A stretch of 64,000 nt of DNA from positions 89,293 to 153,292 of the forward strand of contig NZFW01000026.1 of NCBI GenBank assembly GCA_002690805.1, read 5' to 3'. Shown piece by piece: positions 17,705-25,658 of the stretch. Source of the DNA: Flavobacteriaceae bacterium. GTDB taxonomy: Bacteria > Bacteroidota > Bacteroidia > Flavobacteriales > Flavobacteriaceae. The position numbers were made by a program, and so were the translations under genes. The notes under the pieces are model-generated. The model saw only the letters and a program-made list of their open reading frames with translations, was not told the origin of the DNA and searched no databases. Position 1 is the first letter of the stretch; the number at the start of each line of letters is the position of its first letter.

Positions 17705-18769
17705 TTAATTTCTCAAAAAAGAAATCGGTTTAATGTTTTTGTAATTCCTTTTTAAGAAAGCTAATGAAGCTTCCATTATATCTCCCATTGATTTACTTTC
17801 TTTAAAAGCTTTATCATTTGTAAATTTATAAATTTCAATTTTCAGTTTATTTAAATTTTCATCAATTGTGATTGAACTTTCTTTCATTGAAGCTAATAAT
17901 TGATCAATTTTTTCCTCATTGCTTATTATTCTTTTTGCAACAATCGATCTTTCTTCAATTTTATATTGATCTATTGAATCATGTGTAAGTTTTTTTTGGA
18001 TCATTTTAATTAAAGGTTGATTTTCTTTAAAAAATTGAGGACGATAAACTGAAAATCTTCCCTCAAAGCTTTGTTGATCAAAATCAATGGCTCGAATTCT
18101 GTAAATAACTTGATCAAAGTCGTGAATAGGAACTATTACATAATTATAGGCTCTCATGTCGCCCAATAGACGAACCATACACCTTTCATTAAACTTTACA
18201 TATTCTTTTGCAATTTGAGATTGTTCTGATTCTGAACATTTAGGAAGCATCTCTTTTATAAACACATCTCCAGGTATTCCAGCAACATGTTCTTCAATTA
18301 AGGTTGAATCATTCACTAAAAAGTTTAAATTATAAGGTGAAAGCATATGTTCAAACTCCAAGCCAAATACCCTTGAAGAATCAGTTTTTTTTATATAAAA
18401 ATAGGTGAAATTATCATTCAAAATATTTCTTACTTTGACTCTAAAAGGTTTTGAATTTCCAAAAGTACAGTAATCTATTGCATCAATATTAAGATAACTT
18501 AATGTTGACTCATTTCCATCAGAGTGAAGAATAGTGTAAAGTTGTTTTAAACTATAATCAATTTCTTTTAAATCACTATCAGAGTAATAAACCCTTGACC
18601 ACAAGGTGTCATTATCCTTTTCATCATAGACAACTACACTTCCTTGGAACCTTAATAAATCATCGTATGAAATCGGAATTTCCATCCACCTATTAAATTC
18701 AATCAAATATTGCTTTAAAATATTTGATATTGGATAAAAAGGTTTTTTTTTGGAGATAAGTTTTTTCAT
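17705..18769 (-). CDS. unrecognised protein with kinase-fold (APH/atypical kinase-like) motifs
   Basis: I cannot name this 354-residue cytoplasmic protein. Its middle resembles a small-molecule or protein kinase: a candidate ATP-binding Lys in FTYFYIKKTD (121-130), a hinge-like LIEEHVAGIPGD (157-168), a catalytic-loop-like LLGDMRAYNYVIV (201-213, Asp204 and Asn209) and a metal-loop-like RIRAIDFDQ (224-232, Asp229). The order and spacing (204 to 229) match aminoglycoside phosphotransferase-like enzymes, although the usual His before Asp204 is Leu-Gly. The first ~100 residues and the helical C-terminus (from ~250) match nothing I recognise. It diverges from uvrB. It is single-copy, with no signal or membrane segment. 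The kinase idea is an inference from motifs. Confidence 0.6.
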   Translation of the reverse strand: MKKLISKKKPFYPISNILKQYLIEFNRWMEIPISYDDLLRFQGSVVVYDEKDNDTLWSRVYYSDSDLKEIDYSLKQLYTILHSDGNESTLSYLNIDAIDYCTFGNSKPFRVKVRNILNDNFTYFYIKKTDSSRVFGLEFEHMLSPYNLNFLVNDSTLIEEHVAGIPGDVFIKEMLPKCSESEQSQIAKEYVKFNERCMVRLLGDMRAYNYVIVPIHDFDQVIYRIRAIDFDQQSFEGRFSVYRPQFFKENQPLIKMIQKKLTHDSIDQYKIEERSIVAKRIISNEEKIDQLLASMKESSITIDENLNKLKIEIYKFTNDKAFKESKSMGDIMEASLAFLKRNYKNIKPISFLRN

Positions 18770-18820
18770 TTTATTACATATAAATACTAAATTACCATGT
18801 TTAACAACATAAACAACAAA

Positions 18821-18843
18821 TTTTAAAATTAGTAATTTTAAAA
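18821..18843. promoter_or_regulatory. 11+1+11 perfect inverted repeat between kinase-like gene and uvrB
   Basis: Arms TTTTAAAATTA and TAATTTTAAAA around a central G. It lies 25 bases upstream of the uvrB -7 box and 51 bases before the divergent gene. This is a possible dimer-binding operator, but it is made almost only of A and T, so chance is a real alternative. Confidence 0.35.
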
Positions 18844-18868
18844 GTCTCTTTTAATATTAATAAACATA

Positions 18869-18876
18869 TACATTTG
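18869..18876 (+). promoter_or_regulatory. Bacteroidota -7 box before uvrB
   Basis: TACATTTG, 16 bases before the uvrB ATG. No clear -33 TTG. Confidence 0.45.
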
Positions 18877-18892
18877 TTTTCAAAATTAATTA

Positions 18893-20890
18893 ATGAAGTT
18901 TAAGATTGTTTCTGAATTTTTACCAACTGGCGATCAACCTGAAGCTATAAGAGAAGTTTTGTCTGGTTTCAAAAACAATGATAAACATATCGTACTTCAA
19001 GGAGTCACAGGGTCAGGAAAAACATTCACCGTGGCTAATGTCATAAAAAATCTTTCCAAACCAACACTAGTTTTAGCACATAATAAGACTTTGGCAGCAC
19101 AATTATATTCTGAATTTAAACAGTTTTTTCCTGAAAATGCTGTAGAATATTTTGTTTCTTATTATGATTATTATCAACCTGAAGCTTACATGCCCGTTAG
19201 CGGAACCTATATTGAAAAAGATCTTTCAATTAATGAAGAAATTGAAAAATTGAGATTAAGTACTACCTCCTCACTTCTTTCTGGTAGAAGAGATATCATT
19301 GTAGTAGCATCCGTTTCATGTTTATATGGAATAGGAAACCCTGTTGAATTTCAAAAAAATGTGATTGATCTTGAAATAAACCAAAAAATATCAAGGACTA
19401 ATCTTCTTAAAAAATTAGTTCAAAGTTTATATTCAAGAAATATTAATAATTTTGAGAGAGGAAACTTTAGAGTTCAGGGTGATATAATAGATATATATCC
19501 AGGATATACTGATACTGCATTTAAAATTCATTTTTTTGGTGATGAAATTGATGAAATTGAATCATTTGATCCTATTAATAATAAAATTCTAAATTCTCAA
19601 GAACAAGTCACCCTCTACCCTGCAAATATGTTCGTAACATCACCTGATATAATACAAAATGCAATTCATCAAATTCAGTTTGATCTAGTAAAACAAGTTG
19701 ATTATTTTAAGGAAATTGGAAAACATTTAGAAGCCAAACGATTAAAAGAAAGAACTGAATTTGATTTGGAAATGATTCGTGAGCTTGGTTATTGTTCAGG
19801 TATCGAAAACTATTCAAGATACTTAGACGGAAGAAATCCAGGAACTCGACCTTTTTGTTTGTTAGATTATTTTCCGAAGGACTACTTAATGGTTATTGAC
19901 GAAAGTCATGTTACAATATCTCAGGTTCACGCCATGTATGGTGGAGATAGATCTCGAAAAGAAAACCTTGTTAATTATGGGTTTCGTTTACCTGCAGCAA
20001 TGGATAATAGACCATTAAAATTTGAGGAGTTTGAAAGTTTACAAAATCAGATTATGTATGTTAGTGCCACTCCTGCAGATTATGAACTTGAAAAAACTGA
20101 AGGTCATATAATAGAGCAAATTATTAGGCCTACAGGTCTTTTGGATCCAAAAATTGAAGTAAGACCTAGTTTAAATCAAATTGATGATTTAATTGATGAA
20201 ATTCAAAAGCGAATTGAAAATGATGAACGAACTCTAGTCACAACATTAACAAAAAGAATGGCTGAAGAATTAACTACATATTTATCTAGAGTCAATATAC
20301 GGTGCAGGTATATTCATAGTGATGTAGATACATTGGAAAGAGTTGAGATAATGCAAGACCTGAGACTTGGTAGATTTGATGTTTTAGTTGGGGTTAACCT
20401 ATTGAGGGAAGGCTTGGATCTACCAGAGGTTTCTTTAGTAGCAATTCTGGATGCCGATAAAGAAGGTTTTTTAAGAAGTAGCAGGTCTTTAACTCAGACT
20501 GTTGGAAGAGCTGCAAGAAATTTGAATGGAAAATCAATAATGTATGCAGATAAAATAACAAATAGTATGAATAAGACAATAAATGAAACAAATTACAGAA
20601 GAACCAAACAAAAAGAATACAATACTAAGCACAATAAAAAGCCTAAAGCTTTAAACAAGTCATTAAATAATGTATTGGCTAAAAACTCCATCTCATCATA
20701 CTCAAAAGAAATAGAAAAGCATAAAATTTCAAGTTCTAAATATAAATTAAAAAGTAAAGAAGATTTTGATAAAGAAATACGAAAAACAAGAAAGAGTATG
20801 GAAAAAGCTGCTAAAGAATTAGATTTTATCGAAGCAGCATCACTTCGTGATAAAATTAAAGTTCTTCAATTAGAAAAATCAAAATTGTAA
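18893..20890 (+). CDS. uvrB: excinuclease ABC subunit B
   Basis: Damage-verifying helicase-like subunit of nucleotide excision repair that hands DNA from UvrA to UvrC. 665 residues, full length. Motifs: GVTGSGKTFTVAN (Walker A, ~37-49), the beta-hairpin region YYDYYQPEAYMP (~95-106), DESHVTISQVHAMY (Walker B), VSATPADYE, QIIRPTGLLDP, TLTKRMAEELT, and LLREGLDLPEVSLVAILDADKEGFLRS followed by QTVGRAARN (motifs V and VI). The C-terminal UVR helix pair that binds UvrC is present (~625-660, FDKEIRKTRKSMEKAAKELDFIEAA region). The stop is adjacent to the convergent sucC stop. Confidence 0.97.
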   Translation: MKFKIVSEFLPTGDQPEAIREVLSGFKNNDKHIVLQGVTGSGKTFTVANVIKNLSKPTLVLAHNKTLAAQLYSEFKQFFPENAVEYFVSYYDYYQPEAYMPVSGTYIEKDLSINEEIEKLRLSTTSSLLSGRRDIIVVASVSCLYGIGNPVEFQKNVIDLEINQKISRTNLLKKLVQSLYSRNINNFERGNFRVQGDIIDIYPGYTDTAFKIHFFGDEIDEIESFDPINNKILNSQEQVTLYPANMFVTSPDIIQNAIHQIQFDLVKQVDYFKEIGKHLEAKRLKERTEFDLEMIRELGYCSGIENYSRYLDGRNPGTRPFCLLDYFPKDYLMVIDESHVTISQVHAMYGGDRSRKENLVNYGFRLPAAMDNRPLKFEEFESLQNQIMYVSATPADYELEKTEGHIIEQIIRPTGLLDPKIEVRPSLNQIDDLIDEIQKRIENDERTLVTTLTKRMAEELTTYLSRVNIRCRYIHSDVDTLERVEIMQDLRLGRFDVLVGVNLLREGLDLPEVSLVAILDADKEGFLRSSRSLTQTVGRAARNLNGKSIMYADKITNSMNKTINETNYRRTKQKEYNTKHNKKPKALNKSLNNVLAKNSISSYSKEIEKHKISSSKYKLKSKEDFDKEIRKTRKSMEKAAKELDFIEAASLRDKIKVLQLEKSKL

Positions 20891-22087
20891 CTATTCCAAC
20901 AAAACCTCTTGAACTTTTATAGCGGCCTCTTCAAAGGCTGTAGCTGCAATAACATCAAGATTTGATTCTTGAATTAATAATTTTGCTTGTTTTGCGTTAG
21001 TTCCTTGTAATCTCACTATTATGGGAACATTTATTGCATCACCCATGTTTTTGTATGCATCAATAATTCCTTGAGCTACTCTATCACACCTAACAATTCC
21101 ACCAAAAATATTTACAAGAATAGCTTGAACTTTTGGATCTTTAAGAATTAGTCGAAATGCAAATTCAACTCTTTCCGCATCTGCTGTCCCACCAACATCT
21201 AAAAAGTTTGCAGGGGAGCCTCTTGATTGTTTAATTAAATCCATTGTTGCCATTGCAAGACCAGCTCCATTAACCATGCATCCAACGTTACCATCCAAAT
21301 CAACATAATTTAAACCAGCTTCGCCTGCTTCAACCTCTGTTGGGTTTTCTTCCTCTAAATCCCTTAAAACTTTATAATCAGGATGTCTAAATAACGAATT
21401 ATCATCAAGACTAACCTTTGAATCAACAGCAATAATTCTATCATCAGATGTTTTAAGAACAGGATTTATTTCAAATAATGAAGCATCAGAACCAACATAA
21501 GCTTTATAAAGATTTGTAATAAATTTTGTCATTGATTTAAATGAATTTCCCTTTAAACCAAGATTAAAAGCAACTTTTCTTGCTTGGAAGGGAAGAAGAC
21601 CCAGGGCTGAATCAATTTCTTCATAAAAAATTAAATGAGGTGTTTCTTCAGCCACTTTTTCTATATCCATCCCCCCTTCTGTTGAATACATAACCATATT
21701 TTTTCCCGAAGATCTGTTTAAAAGAATAGAAATATAAAACTCTTTAGGTTTAGAATTTCCAGGATAATAAACATCTTCAGTTATTAAAACTTTATTTACC
21801 TTTTTACCTTCTGGAGGGGTTTGAGGAGTTATTAATTTCATTCCTATTATAGATTCTGAAATATTTTTAACTTCATCTAAGGACTTCGCTAACTTTACTC
21901 CTCCTCCTTTTCCACGTCCACCTGCATGTATTTGAGCTTTAACTACATACCATTTAGTTTTGGTAAGCTCTGTAAGTTTTTTTGCGGCTTTAACAGCATC
22001 TTTAGAATTTTCTGCAACAATACCATTTTGTATTGCAACTCCATAACTTTGTAAAATACTTTTCCCCTGATATTCGTGTAGATTCAT
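20891..22087 (-). CDS. sucC: succinyl-CoA synthetase (ADP-forming) beta subunit
   Basis: Beta subunit of the TCA-cycle enzyme that converts succinyl-CoA to succinate with ATP formation. 398 residues, normal length. N-terminal ATP-grasp: MNLHEYQGKSILQSYGV, VVKAQIHAGGRGKGGGVKLA, LFEINPVLKT. C-terminal ligase-CoA domain: GNVGCMVNGAGLAMATMDLI, NFLDVGGTA, ILVNIFGGIVRCD. The alpha subunit gene (sucD) is not in this window. Converges tail to tail with uvrB with zero spacing. Confidence 0.96.
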   Translation of the reverse strand: MNLHEYQGKSILQSYGVAIQNGIVAENSKDAVKAAKKLTELTKTKWYVVKAQIHAGGRGKGGGVKLAKSLDEVKNISESIIGMKLITPQTPPEGKKVNKVLITEDVYYPGNSKPKEFYISILLNRSSGKNMVMYSTEGGMDIEKVAEETPHLIFYEEIDSALGLLPFQARKVAFNLGLKGNSFKSMTKFITNLYKAYVGSDASLFEINPVLKTSDDRIIAVDSKVSLDDNSLFRHPDYKVLRDLEEENPTEVEAGEAGLNYVDLDGNVGCMVNGAGLAMATMDLIKQSRGSPANFLDVGGTADAERVEFAFRLILKDPKVQAILVNIFGGIVRCDRVAQGIIDAYKNMGDAINVPIIVRLQGTNAKQAKLLIQESNLDVIAATAFEEAAIKVQEVLLE

Positions 22088-22109
22088 AATTTAAATAAAT
22101 AACATTAAA

Positions 22110-22117
22110 CAAAAATA
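22110..22117 (-). promoter_or_regulatory. Bacteroidota -7 box before sucC
   Basis: TATTTTTG on the minus strand, 22 bases before the sucC ATG. Confidence 0.4.
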
Positions 22118-22211
22118 TAAATCAATATGTTAATCATACCAAATATTTTAATTTTCTTAAAATAAATGATTTAAAATAATTTGATAACAAAGTGATATAT
22201 TTAATCTTTTA

Positions 22212-22227
22212 AACATAATATTATGTT
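22212..22227. promoter_or_regulatory. 16-bp perfect palindrome upstream of lysA
   Basis: AACATAAT followed directly by its reverse complement ATTATGTT. It lies 7 bases before the lysA -7 box, in the spacer where a repressor would block RNA polymerase. In A+T-rich DNA a palindrome of this length is not rare, so the operator idea is tentative. Confidence 0.35.
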
Positions 22228-22234
22228 CATATTT

Positions 22235-22242
22235 TAAATTTG
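22235..22242 (+). promoter_or_regulatory. Bacteroidota -7 box before lysA
   Basis: TAAATTTG, 20 bases before the GTG start of lysA. Confidence 0.45.
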
Positions 22243-22262
22243 AGAAATTTAATACCATTCTT

Positions 22263-23468
22263 GTGAAAATTCAGAATTTAATATCAATAAATAAACAATT
22301 TGGAAGTCCAGTATATGTATACGATGCAAATAAGATTGAAAATCAATATAATAGACTCGTAACAGCATTCTCAAAAGTAAAAAGCCTTAGAATTCATTAT
22401 GCTGCCAAAGCTCTATCGAACATTTCAATTTTAAAATTCATGAAAAAGCTTGGCTCCAGGCTTGATACTGTTTCAATTGAAGAAGTAAAGATTGGTTTAT
22501 TAGCAGGGTTTAAACCTAACAATATAATTTTTACTCCAAATGGAGTTTCAATAGATGAAATTGAGAAAGTTTCAAAACTAGGGGTTCAAATCAATATTGA
22601 TAATTTATCAATATTAGAACAATTTGGTAGAAGAAATCCTATTACTCCGGTATGCATAAGGATTAACCCTCATGTAAATGCTGGGGGTAACTCTAATATT
22701 TCTGTGGGTCATATAGATTCAAAATTTGGAATTTCAATACATCAAATACCTCTTTTATTAAGAATAATAAAAAACACACAAATGAATGTCAATGGTATTC
22801 ACATGCATACTGGAAGTGATATTCTTGATATTGAAGTTTTTTTATATGCTTCAGAAATATTATTTGAAAATGCTTTGAATTTTAAAAATCTTGAGTTTAT
22901 AGATTTTGGAAGTGGATTTAAAGTTCCATATAAGTATGGAGATATTGAAACAAATATTGAAGAATTAGGAAAAAAACTAAGTGCTAGGTTTAATGAGTTT
23001 TGTAAAAAATATGGTAAAAATTTAGATTTAGCTTTTGAACCTGGAAAGTTTCTAGTTAGTGAGGCTGGATTTTTCATTACAACTGTGAATTCGGTAAAAC
23101 AGACAACTTCAACTGTTTTTGCACAAATCAACAGTGGTTTTAATCACTTTATAAGACCGATGTTTTATAATTCATATCATGAAATAAAGAATATTTCAAA
23201 TCCTGAAGGAAAAAAAAGATTTTATTCTGTTGTTGGATATATTTGTGAAACTGACACTTTTGCTAACAACAGAGAAATAGAAGAAATTTCTGAAGGTGAT
23301 CTTCTTGTTTTTAAAAATGCAGGAGCATATTGTTTTACTATGTCCAATAACTATAATTCACGGCTTAAACCCCCAGAAGTTTTATGGTATAATAATAAGG
23401 CATTACTTATTAGAGAAAAAGAAAAATTTGAAGATATTCTAAATAAGCAGATAGAATTAAATTTTTAA
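22263..23468 (+). CDS. lysA: diaminopimelate decarboxylase
   Basis: PLP enzyme of the alanine-racemase fold that decarboxylates meso-diaminopimelate to lysine. 401 residues. FGSPVYVYDANKIENQY opens the barrel; HYAAKALSNISILK holds the Schiff-base Lys (~residue 46); HMHTGSDI and FGSGF bind the cofactor; EPGKFLVSEAG is the conserved strand; CETDTFANN contains the active-site Cys contributed across the dimer; NAGAYCFTMSNNYNSR is the C-terminal signature. The start is GTG; no in-frame ATG precedes the conserved FGSPVYVYD. Works with dapD (10488) in lysine synthesis. Confidence 0.95.
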   Translation: MKIQNLISINKQFGSPVYVYDANKIENQYNRLVTAFSKVKSLRIHYAAKALSNISILKFMKKLGSRLDTVSIEEVKIGLLAGFKPNNIIFTPNGVSIDEIEKVSKLGVQINIDNLSILEQFGRRNPITPVCIRINPHVNAGGNSNISVGHIDSKFGISIHQIPLLLRIIKNTQMNVNGIHMHTGSDILDIEVFLYASEILFENALNFKNLEFIDFGSGFKVPYKYGDIETNIEELGKKLSARFNEFCKKYGKNLDLAFEPGKFLVSEAGFFITTVNSVKQTTSTVFAQINSGFNHFIRPMFYNSYHEIKNISNPEGKKRFYSVVGYICETDTFANNREIEEISEGDLLVFKNAGAYCFTMSNNYNSRLKPPEVLWYNNKALLIREKEKFEDILNKQIELNF

Positions 23469-23469
23469 T

Positions 23470-24414
23470 TTAAATTTTTTGCTTTGAAAGAATATCCAAA
23501 ACTCTATTATACTCTTTAACTATATCAGATATAATTTCTTTAGCATATTTAATTTTTTTTATTTGTGATGAAACTTGTCCAATTTCTAATTCACCTTGTT
23601 CTAAATCACCTTCAAACATTCCTTTTTTAGCTCTACCTTTACCTAAATAATCCGAAATTTCTTGAGATGAGGCGCCGACTAAATAAAGTTTTTTTATTTC
23701 TTCATAAAATTTATTCTTCACTAATCTAACAGGTGTCAAATCTTTAAGTGTTAAAATTGTACTGCCTTCTTCAGCAGATGTAACAATGTTTTTAAAATTA
23801 ATATGCGAAGAGGCTTCATGAGAAGCAACAAACCTTGAGCCAATTTGAACTCCATCAGCACCTAAACTCATAGCAGCTAACATTGAAGCTCCAGATGCAA
23901 TACCTCCAGCAGCTATTAGTGGTAAACTTATAACCTCGCTAATCAGAGGAACTAAAACCATCGTGGTTGTTTCTTCTCTGCCATTATGACCACCAGCCTC
24001 AAAACCTTCTGCAATAATTGCATCAACACCAGCTTTTTCTGCTTTTATTGCGAATTTAACAGAACTAACAACATGCACCACAATACTTCCAGAGTCTTTC
24101 AGTTTATTTGTCCAAGTTGAAGGATTTCCAGCAGATGTAATAACAATAGGGATTTTTTGATCAATTAATATTTTGATAATTTTATCCATTTGAGGATATA
24201 AGAGTGGCACATTAACTCCAAAAGGCTTAGATGTAGCTTTTTTACATTTTAAAATATGTTCTGTCAAAACATCAGGATGCATAGATCCAGCTCCAATTAT
24301 ACCTAGTCCTCCAGAGTTACTAACTGCTGATGCTAGTTTCCAACCACTAACCCATACCATTCCTCCTTGTATAATAGGATATTTAATTTTAAATAAATCT
24401 ATAATTTTGTTCAT
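23470..24414 (-). CDS. nitronate monooxygenase / FabK-like flavoprotein
   Basis: FMN-dependent TIM-barrel protein, 314 residues, of the family that includes 2-nitropropane dioxygenase and the enoyl-ACP reductase FabK. Motifs: YPIIQGGMVWVSGWKLASAVSNSGGLGIIG (N-terminal FMN region), GVNVPLLYPQ, VITSAGNPS, AEGFEAGGHNGREET (containing the family's catalytic-type His in AGGHxG) and PLIAAGGIASGASMLAAMSLGADGVQIGSRF. The final ~70 residues resemble the long forms common in Flavobacteriia. Whether it oxidises nitronates or reduces enoyl-ACP cannot be told from sequence. Overlaps mnmA by one base, suggesting co-transcription. Confidence 0.82.
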   Translation of the reverse strand: MNKIIDLFKIKYPIIQGGMVWVSGWKLASAVSNSGGLGIIGAGSMHPDVLTEHILKCKKATSKPFGVNVPLLYPQMDKIIKILIDQKIPIVITSAGNPSTWTNKLKDSGSIVVHVVSSVKFAIKAEKAGVDAIIAEGFEAGGHNGREETTTMVLVPLISEVISLPLIAAGGIASGASMLAAMSLGADGVQIGSRFVASHEASSHINFKNIVTSAEEGSTILTLKDLTPVRLVKNKFYEEIKKLYLVGASSQEISDYLGKGRAKKGMFEGDLEQGELEIGQVSSQIKKIKYAKEIISDIVKEYNRVLDILSKQKI

Positions 24415-25610
24415 TATTCTAAAATTATTCCAGATCCAACAAGCTCATTCCCAAGATACCATGCAACAAACTGACCTGGAGTGACTGCTGATTGAGGTTC
24501 TTTAAAAAAAAGATATAGGTGGTTTTCTTTTTGAAATAATGTTGCTTTGAAAAGTGGCTGTCTGTATCTAATCCTTGCAGATACATTTAATGTTTGACCT
24601 AGTGTTAACTTTAAATCTTCTCTAATCCAATGAACTTGAGTTGATAAAACTCTCAAAGCTTCTCTATAAAGACCAGGATGAGAGTTGCCCTCTCCAACAT
24701 AAATAATATTTTGTTCAATATTAGTTTTAATTATAAAAAGAGGTTCCTTTGTTCCTCCAATTCCCAATCCTTTTCTTTGACCAATTGTATAATAGTGAGC
24801 ACCCTCATGAGTTCCAACTTTATTTCCGTCATTTATTTCATAATTATAAGGAGAGGATAAACTAAAATCATAATTAGCACTCAAAGATTTTTCCATACTA
24901 TTCATTTTATACATTTTTAAAGAATTTGGAATTTGAACTACGTCTCCTTGAATAGGATTTAATTTTTGTTTTAAAAAGTCTGGAAGTCTAACTTTTCCAA
25001 TAAAACATAATCCTTGTGAGTCTTTTTTTTCTGCAGTAATAAGACCTTCTGATTTGGCTATTTTACGAACTTCAGATTTGTTCAAATGTCCTATTGGAAA
25101 AAGAGTCTTATTTAATTGATATTGATTCAACTGACATAAAAAATAAGATTGATCTTTATTGTTATCCTTACCCATTAAAAGTTTGAAAACTTTTGTGTTA
25201 TTAATCACTTCTTCTCTTTTTTGACAATAATGTCCAGTGGCAATGAAATCAGCTCCGAGAGATAAAGCAATTTCTAAGAATAAATCAAATTTAATTTCTC
25301 TATTACATAAAATATCAGGATTTGGGGTTCTACCATTTGAATATTCTTCAAACATATAGTCTACAATTCTTTTCTTGTATTCTCTACTTAAGTCAATTGT
25401 TTGAAAGGGAATATTTAATTTTTGAGAAACTAATACGGCATCATAGCTATCCTCTAACCATGGACATTCATTAGATATTGTTACATCCTCATTATGCCAG
25501 TTTTTCATAAAAAGTCCGATCACTTCATATCCTTTCTTTTTTAGCAAGTGTGCGGCAACACTTGAATCTACCCCCCCTGATAATCCAACTATCACCCTTT
25601 TATTTTTCAT
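24414..25610 (-). CDS. mnmA: tRNA-specific 2-thiouridylase MnmA
   Basis: Installs the 2-thio group on U34 of tRNA Lys, Glu and Gln. 398 residues, slightly longer than the E. coli enzyme. PP-loop [15 protein letters not shown] at 9-23; catalytic Cys102 in [11 protein letters not shown]; second catalytic Cys202 in [25 protein letters not shown] and the C-terminal beta-barrel [15 protein letters not shown] are all present. It is followed by the flavoprotein gene and preceded by yidC with a 48-base gap. Confidence 0.96.
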   Translation of the reverse strand: MKNKRVIVGLSGGVDSSVAAHLLKKKGYEVIGLFMKNWHNEDVTISNECPWLEDSYDAVLVSQKLNIPFQTIDLSREYKKRIVDYMFEEYSNGRTPNPDILCNREIKFDLFLEIALSLGADFIATGHYCQKREEVINNTKVFKLLMGKDNNKDQSYFLCQLNQYQLNKTLFPIGHLNKSEVRKIAKSEGLITAEKKDSQGLCFIGKVRLPDFLKQKLNPIQGDVVQIPNSLKMYKMNSMEKSLSANYDFSLSSPYNYEINDGNKVGTHEGAHYYTIGQRKGLGIGGTKEPLFIIKTNIEQNIIYVGEGNSHPGLYREALRVLSTQVHWIREDLKLTLGQTLNVSARIRYRQPLFKATLFQKENHLYLFFKEPQSAVTPGQFVAWYLGNELVGSGIILE

Positions 25611-25658
25611 AAACTAAAGGTACAATTAAGCTTTAAAAGTTTGAAATTTGTATTTCAA

